64,000 bases of DNA from Earliella scabrosa (GCA_022605405.1 JABYQQ010000015.1:1054001-1118000); one strand, 5' to 3'; shown: positions 23,444 to 34,417, counted from the first letter of the stretch. A program made the numbers and translations. Notes: a model not told the origin generated them from the sequence alone.

Positions 23444-24262
23444 ATGCGCTCCGTGACATCTGCGAAGACGAAGCGTCGTGTCCGAGCATGGGTTCCGGGA
23501 CATGATGGTAACCCATGCTACGAGCTAGAAAGCCCCTAGTGTGACCAGCAAAGCTCGTGAGCTTCGGCGCGCGGTGCGTGAACTTGATTATTTCTCTCAT
23601 ATTTGTGTGAGAACTGAAGCGTTTGCCAATCGGCTGGACAGCGAGAACAGGAGTACGCCTCAGCACTGAGACCTCTCAAAGATGCAGAGCTTCCCGTCCA
23701 CCTACGAGGCCAGAATGCTCCCGTGAACGTCAAGCTCTGGTACGGCTTCCACCTCGGCTTCCCTCGTGACGCCGATAACACCGAAGGCTGCAAAGCATGG
23801 ATCGAACACATCCACAAACTCACTCAAGTCGAAGCTGTGGTGGTCGTACTACCAGATACAGGCCGCGCAGTGATTGCAGCGACCTACGCAGCCAAGGCAC
23901 GTATCCAGAATAATTGCCACCAGGCGAAGATCCACTTCTTCGAGCCCGTTTCGGACAGTTTGAACGCTCTGTCTGCGGCGGTGTACCACAATCGCAGCGT
24001 CGACTCCATCGAACCATCCAGGAAGGAGTACCTGGACGGTCGATGCCTCGACATCATCAAGGAAACGCTCAACCTTCCCAAGGATGTCGAGCCCATGTGG
24101 TACTTCGACAACTCTGTGCACGGCGCGAGGTGAGCGAGAAGTACCAAACATGGGACCACATTGCCCTCGCTGACGCATGTTGATGTGGCTCCACTTAGTG
24201 TCCACCACTTCACGCCCTTCGATGGGATGCAACAAGGGCTTGTGCTTAATGGCGACTCGTAG
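23444..24262 (+). CDS. WYF-family small protein, subgroup C
   Basis: Proposed exons 23444-23507, 23646-24129 and 24199-24262, 203 aa. The main exon is secure. It opens EYASALRPLKDAELP, shared with the member at 28587, then VKLWYGFHLGFPRDADNTEG, and ends PKDVEPMWYFDNSVHGAR. The last exon ends HHFTPFDGMQQGLVLNGDS. Exon 1 (MRSVTSAKTKRRVRAWVPGH) is less certain: its intron is long for this genome (138 nt) and uses a CGAG acceptor. It does share the M-x-x-V-T start of other members. Function unknown. Confidence 0.68.
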
Positions 24263-24712
24263 TAGGCCGGACTTGATAGTGGGACGCACCTCGCCGGCTG
24301 TAGGGTACCGTTCCGTGGCGATGCAACTAAGTTTCAGTAGTCTTGTAGCATGTTACGCGCCATGAAGCAAATACAAGGTCGCAATGGCGTCCGCAAGCTC
24401 AGCGGCCACGCAGGATATGATTGCCTGAATGAGGTCAAACGCTCAGCATCTTCCATACAGCGAGCTCAAGACTGTACATATGATGACTTACTTGCTCAGG
24501 AGTGGCGACGTTCAAGTAAGCGTGCGTCCGTCAGGACCGTGTTGAAGTCGTTGACGACATTGATGAAGCGAAATATGCGCTCGTTTCGTTGGAGAGATCC
24601 TGGTGCCAAGTGGCAAGAAGACCCGTACACGCCACACCGCGCACTATGATAGCTCAAAACGACACTTGCCGGAAAGCTACCTAGTGTACAAACGCGGCAG
24701 GCCCGCACATCG

Positions 24713-26244
24713 TCAGTACAACACCTTGCTCAGTCTCTGCACCGCATTCAAGAGGATGTCGCCCTGCCGGATGACCGTCTCGTACTGCGCGTTCTTGAGC
24801 GACGGCCGGTTGGTCTCCACCACCCCGTTCACCTTGTCGATCGTGCAGTGCAGCCGGCCGGACGCGATGAACCGCGACAGTTCGCTGCAAGCGCGGTCCG
24901 ATCAGCAGATTGTCCGATGGTAGAAGAGGGAAAGAGGGAGGGAGGGAGGGAGGAGAGACGCACTTGTCGACAAAGTCGACGCTCACGCCGAAGGACCGTG
25001 CGAGGCTGTCGAGCGTCAGACTTCGGTATGACTCGAGGAGCTGGTTGTATGCGAGGATGCGCATCTCGCGAACATAGTATCGTGTGTGTGGCGCGAGGAT
25101 GCGGTTCGGCGCCAGGTGTGTCTGCTCAAGCGCGGCTGAGGCGTACCGGACCACGGTCAGCACATGGACGCACTCGGTCATACGAGAGATTCGTACCGAG
25201 GGCGTGGAAGAATTTGTCGTAATGCGAATCATAGAGGTTCTTCATGAGCTCGGAGAGTGTTGGTAGCTCGGGCAAGACTTGAATGACTTCTGGCGCAGTG
25301 ATGAGCTGAGACAAGCTGTATCAGCCTCACGCCTTGGTCGCCACACACGATATATGCGTACCTTCTTCTTCAGGTCAGGCCTACTGAGGGTCAGGACGTT
25401 TGCGATGATGGTCGACGCCACAAAGTCATTGTATGAAATGAGCTCCGTAGCTGTGAATGTTGATAGTGCGTCGAGGAGGAGCTCGCCGCCGCGCTTGAAT
25501 TGTCGGATAGAAAGTAGGTGCAAGCCACGGTAGACCTTGAGCCGGTTTCTCCGATCCCAGTCACCGCCCTTCTCCACCAGTCTACGGAAGACGAGTCAGC
25601 TAGCTGAGGAAGCTACGCGTTCCGAGGAAGACGCACTCTTCAGCTTGTTGCAAGTTCTGAGTGATCATTCCGTGGTCGCCGAAGAAGAAGCCGATACGGA
25701 TGAGCGTGAGGACGATGTCTATCCTCGAACCCAGTCCTGGCGTCTTCTCCAGAGCAAGTTTCTGCGCCTCAATGGCCTTGTCCTGAAGGCGTCAGGTCAT
25801 CACGAATGTGAGTGGAACGAACCAGAAAGCAAGTGGAGGAGAGGCGCGCACCTTGTCCCCAATCCTCGTCAAGTAGTTCGCGCGCGCTCGAAGCGCGTCC
25901 GCGATATCCGTCTCGCCCTCCGTCTTCTTAGCCTCTTCTAGCCTCTCCTCAATCTTGTCAAGCTCTTCCTTGTTCTCCTTCTCCATGCGCTCCAATAGTG
26001 ACTGGTCTAGTGGTAGGGCTGAGGTCGAGGTGATAATCCGGTAGTATGGCGCCATTTCTAAGCAGATCAATGAGCACCATTCGAAGTAGACACACTGACA
26101 ACAGTACGCACGATCAGCCTGAATGCCCTCGAGGAGGGACTTGCGCGCATTCTCGTGGAGGTGCGCGAGCGAGGGCGAGGAGAGAACGAAGTAGTCCTGC
26201 GCGAGGGCGAGGTTTGGGATGGGAAGTACCGCGTCGTCAGACAT
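24713..26244 (-). CDS. RPN7: Rpn7, 19S proteasome lid subunit
   Basis: Seven exons: 26244-26112, 26057-25852, 25782-25637, 25581-25362, 25305-25197, 25135-24964 and 24884-24713, giving 385 aa, the usual Rpn7/PSMD6 size. Diagnostic segments are [80 protein letters not shown] and the PCI domain (about residues 190-360), ending with the winged-helix part [20 protein letters not shown] and a C-terminal helix ([13 protein letters not shown]). In the lid Rpn7 helps assemble and position the Rpn11 deubiquitinase. Intron 6 contains a GGGA repeat run (about 24933-24953). A decayed fragment of this gene lies at 32411-32940. Confidence 0.96.
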
Positions 26245-26528
26245 CTCCTAGCAGTCGTCACAGTTCAAAATCTGGATGAGAGACAGACAGAATCCACAAC
26301 GAGCAGAGCGACGCAGAGGACAAGCAGAGGATGAAGCAGTATACAGAGACTCGAATGCAGGGCGCCTACAAGCGACGCGTCAGTACCGCGCACGTTCCCA
26401 CGCTCCTCGACGCGTCACCTCGCGTCCCTCATCTCGCTTTGGACTTTGCGTGTTTCTCGTCTCCTCTCGCTGTCTCTGTCTCGCCGTCGCGCCTCTCCTG
26501 CTCAAGTAGTCTTGAATTGCACTCTACG
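26245..26528. promoter_or_regulatory. Bidirectional promoter of two proteasome lid genes
   Basis: A 284-bp spacer between the RPN7 and RPN6 start codons. The strand facing RPN6 becomes CT-rich close to the start (26395-26510), as is common before highly expressed fungal genes. I do not see a yeast-type PACE box (GGTGGCAAA). Confidence 0.6.
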
Positions 26529-28394
26529 ATGCCGACGAAGGAAGAACTCCTTGCCCAGGCCCAGTCCGCCTCGGAGCCCCGCAAGAAGGAGGCACTCTTT
26601 AGAGAGATCCTAGGTACGCTCGGTTAGATGACACACGGAGAGGACAGTGTAGTCAACCACTGCTCGATGTAGCGTCACCCATCAGTGAACACGCGTCCGT
26701 CGAGGAGAAGGAGGCAGAGCTCCGCCACCAGGAGAGTGCGCTCGTGAAGCTCGGAGAGTTGTATCGAGACCAGAAGTACGTACCTGCGTCCTCCGTGGCT
26801 CATGTACAAGTTAACATCCCAAGCTCAGCAATGCAAAGGGTGTCGCGGAAGTCATCACTCTATCCCGTTCATTTGTGTCCTCGACCGCCAAGGCGAAGAC
26901 GGCCAAGCTCAGTGCGTCCTCCGTATACCGACCTAACCTCGGAGCTTTGGTGCTGACATCACTCGCTAGTCCGGACACTGCTCGATTGCTTCAACTCCAT
27001 TCCGAACAGCCAGAAGATTCAGATTGACGTCTTGATGGAGAACATTGAGTGGGCGAAGCGAGAAAAGCGGATATTCCTCAAGCACAGTCTGGAGACCCGA
27101 CTAGTTGGCCTGTGAGTTCTCTATGGTTTTGTTACCATTCACGATGGCCGATACCGCGGCGTCTGATCAGGCAACTCGACACGCAACAATACAAACCCGC
27201 ACTTGCCCTCATCGACACCCTGCTCACCGAACTTAAGCGGCTAGACGACAAGATGGTCCTCACAGAAGTCCACCTTCTCGAGAGTCGCGTCTACCGCGGT
27301 GTTGGCAACCTGGCGAAAGCAAAGGTCAGGCACGCATCCCGTTCCTCTGTATGCATGCCACTGAGCGATACTCCGTTAGGCTGCGCTCACGTCTGCGCGG
27401 ACAGCAGCTAACTCAATATACTGCCCGCCACACCTCCAAGCACGGCTGGATCTACAGTCCGGTATTCTGCACGCAGAAGACAAGGACTACACCACCGCAT
27501 ACTCCTACTTCTACGAGACGTTCGAGAACCTCAGCACTCAGGACGACCCAAGTGCACTCGGCGCACTCAAGTACATGTTGCTGTGCAAGGTTATGCTCAA
27601 CCTCGTACGTCGCCAGCGCCATGTCTTTCCGTCCTGTGTGGGACTGACGGTTGGGATTGTGCCGAGTGCAGCCAGAAGACGTGACCTCCCTGCTCTCGAT
27701 CAAGCTCGCGTCCAAGTACGCACAGCTACGAGACGTCGAGAGCATGCGCGCGATCGCACGCGCGCACCAGAAGCGAAATCTCGCAGACTTCGAGAAGGCG
27801 CTGAAAGACTACCAGCAAGGTCTGTCCACCCACCTTACCCCAGAACCCTACCCATTCTAATATGCGCGCGCCCTTCCATTCAGAACTCTCGTCCGACACG
27901 ACTATCCGCACACATCTGTCCGCGCTGTACGACACGCTGCTGGAGCAGAATCTGCTTCGCATCGTTGAGCCTTACTCGGTCGTTGAGATCGAGTATATTG
28001 CGCAGCAGGTGGGGCAGGGCCGACAGGCTGTCGAACTCAAGTGCGCGTCGATTCCACCTCATTTAGGCGTCATTGCTGAGGGATCCGTTCACAGACTGTC
28101 GCAGATGATCCTCGACAAGGTGTTCCACGGAGTACTCGATCAAGGACGCGGATGTCTGCTCATCTTTGAGCAACCAGAGGCAGATGTGCGTGTTTCGCGT
28201 TCATTTCGCATCGTTCTCATGCTCACGACCGCACGTCACTGGTGCCAGAGGACATATGGCGCCGCGATCGATACGCTGGAGCAGGTAGGCAAGGTTGTGG
28301 ATTCGTTGTACGCCAAGGTAATGTCCACCTTGGTTTGTTTTGACCCGGCAGCGTTGCTCACCTGGAGGATCTACAGACTGTAAAACTAGCATGA
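26529..28394 (+). CDS. RPN6: Rpn6, 19S proteasome lid subunit
   Basis: Eleven exons: 26529-26613, 26673-26775, 26829-26911, 26970-27111, 27171-27324, 27380-27604, 27672-27819, 27884-28040, 28095-28185, 28249-28317 and 28377-28394, giving 424 aa. Diagnostic stretches are [65 protein letters not shown] and the PCI part ([33 protein letters not shown]). Rpn6/PSMD11 clamps the lid to the 20S core. The last exon is only 18 nt (TVKLA then stop). The gene is divergent to RPN7. Confidence 0.96.
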
Positions 28395-28586
28395 GGACGT
28401 ATGGTCAATATCAGCTTGTCGAAAGTCTACTGCGCGTCAGACGTCTTTATCCGATCGCAACGCCGCGCTCAATAATGTCTGGCATAGTGTAAGATCCAGG
28501 AGACCATCGCTCTCTGGGGACTAACGCAGTGTTTATCGGCGACACAAAAATTCTATGACATGACGAACGGCGAGGACACGCACTCC

Positions 28587-29366
28587 TCAGCTGTTATGTG
28601 TCTCGACGCCTTCCGGGGACACCGTTCTCAAGCAGCGCAGGAAGGGTGGAAGACGTTCCGGTGGCAATTCCGCGGTGGGCACGTAGTCGTTGACCCTGGA
28701 GTTCGCGATGAGAATGTTTGTCATGATCAGTGGATGCACACTACGCTCACCAGGCGCCGTGAACTTCGGCAGCGAAGTACCACATGGGTTCTTCGCTGTC
28801 GGGAATGCCGTAGGTGTGCCGGATGACCTGCAGCACGGTGGCCATCTGCTCCTTGGTATATCCTGCGGAGTTAAGATTTCGGTTGGAGTACAGCGTCGCC
28901 ACCGCGGCATTCGCTTTGCCGTTCGTGAGCGTCCACCGGAGGTGAACTGGCGCGTCGTTGGTTTTCTCCTTCAAGTGCCAAGAGAGGTAGAACCGAGCTT
29001 CGGCATGGCGCTCTTTGTCAGACATCGTTGAGCGGTATGTCTTGATAGGCTTTCCCAACATCTTCTCCGCGTGAGCCCATAGCTGGTCCGCGTCCATCGA
29101 CAGGATGTGATCGATGCGGTATCCGTAGCAGAGCAGAGGTCCTTCGCGTTGGTTCAATTTCCAGCTCAGGGTCGGCCCTTTGGGTATTATGAGCTCCTTG
29201 GGTAGCTCCGAGTCCTTGAGGGGTCGGAAGACTGATGCATATTCTGCTCTACGCTGACGTGTTCGAGTTCAACGTTCAACAACGAGTCAGATGAAACCCA
29301 AAGCATTATGCGCATAGGCATACATACAGCAGCTTCCATATTCCGGCGATCGGAATCCGAGACCAT
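28587..29366 (-). CDS. WYF-family small protein, subgroup C
   Basis: Three exons (29366-29324, 29246-28751, 28695-28587), 215 aa. Exon 1 reads MVSDSDRRNMEAAV; its donor and acceptor (GTATGC, TAGAG) are modest and were chosen by frame. The main exon starts EYASVFRPLKDSELPKELII, has PLLCYGYRIDHILSM at the aromatic element, and ends IPDSEEPMWYFAAEVHGAW. The terminal exon is NDYVPTAELPPERLPPFLR plus a tail. It is paired in sequence with the member at 23444, which lies on the other strand across the RPN7/RPN6 pair. Function unknown. Confidence 0.75.
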
Positions 29367-29502
29367 GCCAGGGAATGCTATAGTATTAGGGAGCCGCAGT
29401 GATGGTCAAAGTTGAAGAGGCGTGAGACTCTCAGCAGTAGCGAGCTATCGGCAAATGTCTGGAAAGCGTTCTCCACCGCGTACAGCGCAAGAAATACAAC
29501 AA

Positions 29503-30227
29503 CTATGGACCTGCAGGTAGAGCTGCCTGCACCTTCCGGCGAACCGCTTCGTCAGGGTTTCGAGCCCCAGCCTTCCAGACATTTGGTTTCGGCTTCCAAT
29601 CGTCTTCACCTAGTATGTGCCATTCAACTAGTCAACAGGTGTACAGAATTCATTGTCAACTTCTGACAGCATACCTGTATTTTCGTCATAGTACCACTTC
29701 AGCTGGCGTGGGATCTCAATTCCAAAGGTCCTCTGCAGCTCTTGAATCTTGTCGGCGTCGTATCGGACCTTCGAGTTTCGATTTCTATCGCTGCGCTCTA
29801 GCGCAATAACCCATTCCGCATCCACCTCCTGGTCGCTGAACACGCGCGCCACTTCGATGACCCCGAATAGCGCATAAAGGTGCAGTGTGAGGTCGTGGTG
29901 GTAGGAACGGTGATGATACCTCCGAGTAGCTCCGTCCTGCCAGAGCCCGGTGTTTCTCAGGGCTGTGATGAGCTGGTTGTCTGTGACTGTGAATCCATAG
30001 TAGAGCGTTGTGTCGGGCATATGGTCCCGAGGGAGCCGTTCGAGCGGTTGGTACTGCATCTCGTACTCTGGCTTTTGGGCCTGGCGATAAGTTGATCAGT
30101 GGGCGTCGGGATTGCGCGTGGGACTCAGGCTGAAGTATGTATGGTCGGTGTAAGAGCTGTAACTTACTGATGCGGAGGACGAGTGAGGCAGTCTCGCCTT
30201 GAGGGCGTTCATAGTCACGGTGTTCAT
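29503..30227 (-). CDS. WYF-family small protein, subgroup A
   Basis: Three exons (30227-30168, 30080-29675, 29627-29503), 196 aa. Exon 1 is MNTVTMNALKARLPHSSSAS with a consensus GTAAGT donor. The main exon has QPLERLPRDHMPDTTLYYGF, VTDNQLITALRNTGLW, EWVIALERSDRNRNSK and RQLKWYYDENTG. The last exon includes WKPKPNVWKAGARNPDEAVR, containing the subgroup's W-x-x-G-x-x-N-P-D element once. The 5' end and order of motifs match the gene at 21205 on the opposite strand. Function unknown. Confidence 0.8.
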
Positions 30228-30523
30228 GGTGTGCTGAAGGTCATGCGAATGGCTGCAAAGATATGGAGGTGGAGGCTTGATCGAATCTGCCGCTGGCCCG
30301 GGGTGAGAATAAGTTCAGAAGTTCATGTTGCGCTGCGAGTGGGTCCGAGGTCTCATGACCGTGCGCGGAAATTACGCACCGCCGTTCGGATGCACGCTAC
30401 GTCGCCACCCCTAGGCCCTGCTAAGCGGTCGAACGCACTGTCATGATCGGTTTTCTACTATAGCGCCTGCGTGCACGACGCGGCCGCGACGCCAGTGGGG
30501 CAGACGGTCCTCGTGGTATGTAG

Positions 30524-31325
30524 CTAGTAATCCAATGACAACTCAGAGGCGTCACGTTCAAGATCTCTCATCTTAGCTATCCACTCGTACTCAGCCAACT
30601 CCTCCTCTGTGGGTCTGGGCAAGTAGTACCAAGCTGGTCTGCAAAGTGCATCTCGTAAGCGAAGTATCACACATCAAACGATATCCAACACTTACCCATG
30701 TGTGCGGTCGTAGAACCACATAGGCCTCGTCTGTCCCGTGACTGGTGCGAATAGCGTTTCCATCGCCCGACACGCTTGGTTGAATTCGTCCTCGGTATAG
30801 CTGTAGATGCCTTTCCCCATGCGATCGTTCGAGTACAAGGAGAAGATGACATCGGGCTCGCGGTCCACCTCTGGGGTCACGGTGAGGTTGAAGGGTACGT
30901 CCTTCTCACGCGGAAAGCCGCTTTCCGGATTGTCAGTGAGATACTTGATGATTCGGAAGGCAGGCTCCCTGATCTTCGACTTTGGAAGCGTTTGAGCAAT
31001 CGTCTCCATCTGCTCTGTTGTAGCACAGTAGCCGAAGTGGAGGAGGTAGTCGTACGACACGTCCACTTCAGAACCGAGCCGCAACTCTTCAGGCAGGGTG
31101 TCAGGCAGCTCGGCCATGGGCGGATAGTCTTTGAGCCACTTTGCGATGGCCTGCGGATGTGGTCAGCCGTACTCAATGTTACAGTACGAATTGGTGTACC
31201 TTGGGCTGGAAATAAATCGCTCGTGGTGAGGGAATCTTGCGACGAGTCTGAGGATCTCTCTTGATCTCAAGGTAAACATTCTCGTTCAGAGGGACCGTAT
31301 TTGGTCTCCTAGACCCACAAAACAT
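30524..31325 (-). CDS. WYF-family small protein, divergent subgroup D
   Basis: Three exons (31325-31200, 31150-30696, 30638-30524), 231 aa. Exon 1 is longer than in other members (MFCGSRRPNTVPLNENVYLE ... AIYFQPK). The main exon has DYLLHFGYCATTEQMETIAQ at the aromatic element, DVIFSLYSNDRMG in the middle, and TGQTRPMWFYDRTHG at the end, so the WYF element is permuted to WFYD. The terminal exon is PAWYYLPRPTEEELAEYEWI plus an acidic tail. Its placement in the family rests on exon layout and these short motifs. Function unknown. Confidence 0.75.
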
Positions 31326-31394
31326 GTTCACGTGCGGGAGTCAAGAGTTAGTGACTGGCGGGGAGGACGGGAGGTGAGCGTACCTCGAAGCCTG

Positions 31395-31436
31395 CGCCGA
31401 CTATTACTTATATCATGCCGACTATTACTTATATCG
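31395..31436. repeat. Direct 21-bp tandem duplication
   Basis: The sequence GCCGACTATTACTTATATC and two more bases occurs twice in immediate succession, about 70 bp upstream of the start at 31325. It may be a duplicated promoter element of that gene. Confidence 0.75.
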
Positions 31437-31799
31437 TAGGGCGGTCATTGGGCGTGAACGCTGCCGATTCGCGGCACTGGGCATGCGAAAGCAGCGTGTC
31501 CGCCAGTCAGAACTCCTCAGAGCATGTGTTGTGGGCAATTCAGAGGAGTCCATATTAGTGTACTACGCCGATCCACCGTAGACAGCTTCAGCATATTGGT
31601 AGTACAACGTCGAATAGGACCATTCAAGTTGTCGGTGTAGTGAAGGTCCACCGTCTTGCGGGTTTCGAACGACTCGGACCTACGCGATATTTCCGAGTAA
31701 GTACTGTCGCGCAAGGCTTCGCAATCCGAACGGGCAAAGCTGACAGTACATATGTAAGACAAGCGCCGTGTGAGCGCCGCAATTTCGGGCCGTGCAAGC

Positions 31800-32410
31800 C
31801 GATGGTCGAGCACGACGACATGACCCTTCCCCTCTTCCTCCAGCTTCCTGGACCACGACCTACCTCATCCGCGCTGCAGGGAAATGAGAGTCGTCGTTGC
31901 TGCACAGCGCCCTCGTTCCGAGAACTGGTTCAAGATCGTATAGCACCGACGGCGACCCTCACCCTCAATCTCCCCACCCCGCGTTCGTGCGTCGGCCTGT
32001 ATGCAACCATGATGCATGACTGGTGAGTTCTAACCGCTCTTCTGTAATCTGTACGTGCACGATGCCGGAGTCACTTGTGACCGGTCACTCGCGCATTCAT
32101 GGTCGGGGTAGGCTCACCTGACAAGCCTCGCCTCGCCTTTCCCTTCATCGCCCTACGGCGCTGCCCAACACACTACTATCATAACCATGGTCAGGGAGCA
32201 TCACCGCAAGACGTTTGCCTTCTATTACTGGCCCTGCGGTACGTCTGTCTATGTCATTATCTCACACCTGTACCTCGTACGAGCGACGCTAGTGGTGAAG
32301 CCGAAGTGCACCAGTATCATTGGAAGTGGAGTTGGTCTGCACGTCGCTTTTCCACCGAGCTCGACGCATTGCAGGAAGATTATGTGGACCTGCGATCGTC
32401 ATTAGGGAGC
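31800..32410 (+). pseudogene. ADE12 5'-end pseudogene
   Basis: The region aligns by eye with about 37500-38160 of the intact adenylosuccinate synthetase gene. It covers the upstream region, the tiny first exon with its GTGAGT donor (about 32005-32025, with a 4-nt insertion after the ATG), exon 2 remnants (KTFAFYYWPCG versus [11 protein letters not shown]), the following intron, and exon 3 (KPKCTSIIGSGVGLHV versus [16 protein letters not shown]). Retained introns show a DNA-level duplication rather than retrocopying. The GDEGKGK catalytic loop is not recognisable, and the frame is broken. Confidence 0.85.
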
Positions 32411-32940
32411 AAGTCCATGACAGCCCCTTTGATCACAGACGTGCTCCGTACGTTACGAGGATCGGGATTGAAGGTGCGCACCTCTCGGCAATTTGTGTTC
32501 TGAGCCGTCCTATTCACAGTAAACGCCCTCAGGACAAGGCCATTGGGGAACATAAACTTGCTTTGGAGAAGACGTGGGGACTAGGCTCGACAATAGACAT
32601 TGTCCTCACGCTCATCAGTGTTGGATTCTTTTGTGGACCTACAACATGATCACGAACAACTTGCAACAGTCGGAAGAGCGCATCCTCTCCTAGAGATACG
32701 ATTCACGTCCCCAGCGAGCTGACTCATAATTCTCAGACTAGTAGAGAAGGGCGGCGATTAGGGTCGGAATCTACTGTGATTTCCATCCAACAGGTCAAGC
32801 GTGGCGGCGCGCTGAATCCTACAATGGGTTTGTCATGTCGAGCACCATCGCGAACATCCTCTTCCTCAGTAGGCCCGACCTTACGAAGCAGGTACCCATA
32901 TCTCTTATGTATCGACTGCGACTTCAGGCTGACATAGATT
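32411..32940 (+). pseudogene. RPN7 internal-fragment pseudogene
   Basis: It matches the parent RPN7 from the end of exon 2 through exon 4 (about 25360-25870), including introns, but in inverted orientation. Recognisable pieces are [25 protein letters not shown], the QNLQQ-like region, LVEKGGD followed by a TAG, and a segment matching the [10 protein letters not shown] region. Several stops and indels rule out function. It is fused directly to the ADE12 fragment on its left. Confidence 0.87.
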
Positions 32941-33538
32941 ACCTCAGCTCCGCATATCTTTGCTCGAGTTGCCGACACTTAATCAGGAGGACTGTTGTAC
33001 GACTGATGCTATGACGATCTCGGTGTTCGTGTGAAACAATCCAGATCCCCTGTACATTACATCCGCTCTTGAACAAGACTGACTGACAATGATGCACAAT
33101 TGTATGCCTTATTCCGTTCATGGGAGACAACCAGCTGGCTCGAGTCCTCCCAAGGATAGACACTTGGGGTCTTGCATGGTCGTTCGGCGCGCGCGTGAGC
33201 ATTGATCTCATTGACAAACATGTCTCACTCTGCTCCTCTGTAATTCTTCATATCAGCTGACTGTATTGCGCTCCCAAGCAGTGGACTATTGCAATCCATG
33301 GCATGCGGCGAGAAGGGTGATAGACACCAACCGCCTGTTCCCGAAGAACGCGTAACATCTTGGGCACCGAGCTATAGCGACCAGAAAGGCGATCCTCATG
33401 TCGGACATGCACGTCATGAAGCGGGCATGAGTAGATAATCAAGATGGTTCATCGCTCCAACACTATATATGACAGCGTAGGTTACTAAGCATCGAGCACT
33501 ATTGCGCGAGCATGGACGACATGGTCGTTGACCTGAGT
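32941..33538. other. Intergenic, nothing recognised
   Basis: About 600 bp with no supported ORF, repeat or RNA gene. It probably contains decayed duplicate sequence, judging by the neighbours. Confidence 0.4.
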
Positions 33539-34417
33539 TCAATTCCGAGTCGGCAGATGATCTACCAACCCCTGGAGGACCACTTCCTTGTTATACGGCT
33601 CATTGTAGAAGTTGCTACCAGACGGTCAGCCGTGCGCCCAGGAACCAAGCTAGTAGTACAACGCACTTTGGTGAAAATCCTTCACGACAGAAGTACCATC
33701 TAGCTTCCGGAACCTCCGAGTCCGATCCTACTAGTTCCTCCTCGAGTGCCTTCTTGCAGATATCTACGGCTTTATGGAGGCGATCTTCGTCGGGCCATCG
33801 CTTTATTGGATCCGTTTCCTTCGGATGCTCCTGAGCTCCGGTGAACACGAAGGACACAATCTTGGAAGATAGCTCGAGCGTCATCCCATCGCCCCGGTCG
33901 CACTGGATGTCGCCATAGTTTTGCTTTTTGAGTCGCTCATTTAAGCCCCATATGACAAGTTCAAATGTAAATGTAAGTCCATCCGGAGGAACGTGATCGA
34001 TGGTGAGCTGTGACAGTGGGACGACCTTGAAGCGTTCGGGGATTACGCCGGGGTCCTCCTTCCAGAGTCGCAACCTGGAGCGTCGCCCGTAGTAATGAAT
34101 CTGCTTCTCGGTAAGTAGTATACCGTAATGAAACCGAGGTGCCTCAGTTCGAAGGCCATGCTTCAAAGCAAGCTCATGACTCCTCGGCGTTGGCATCCCT
34201 TGATGTAGTCCTTTGGGAACGTATCCCATGTCATAGGCCGTGGTAGTGCTTGACAATATTTTGTATACAGCGCCTGTACATGTGACGTTGCAAAGGCAGT
34301 GAGACCAACGATTTTGAAACTGAAGGTAGTAACATCATTCACCAGAGCATGCTCTCTTTCTTCTTCCGAGATTACATCACTCGGGTCGACGTCGGTTGAT
34401 GGTAGTTGCAGGGACAT
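33539..34417 (-). pseudogene. WYF-family gene, subgroup B, with a frameshift
   Basis: The layout is as in the gene at 22211: exon 1 34417-34334 (MSLQLPSTDVDPSDVISEEE...), exon 2 34273-33667, exon 3 33614-33539. Exon 2 begins YTKYCQALPRPMTWDTFPKD and YIKGCQ, then near 34180 the reading frame changes. The homologous sequence continues one frame over as HELALKHGLRTEAPRFHYGI, KIVSFVFTGAQEHPKETDP and PEARWYFCREGFSP. The joined exons total 767 nt, one short of a multiple of three, so a single-base deletion explains it. Everything else is well preserved, so it is a young pseudogene or a sequencing error in a live gene. Confidence 0.8.

Noticed and set aside
32187..32405. Apparent small gene with ADE12-like peptide
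   Set aside because: It reads through a retained ADE12 intron and lacks the catalytic loop; it is part of the composite pseudogene.
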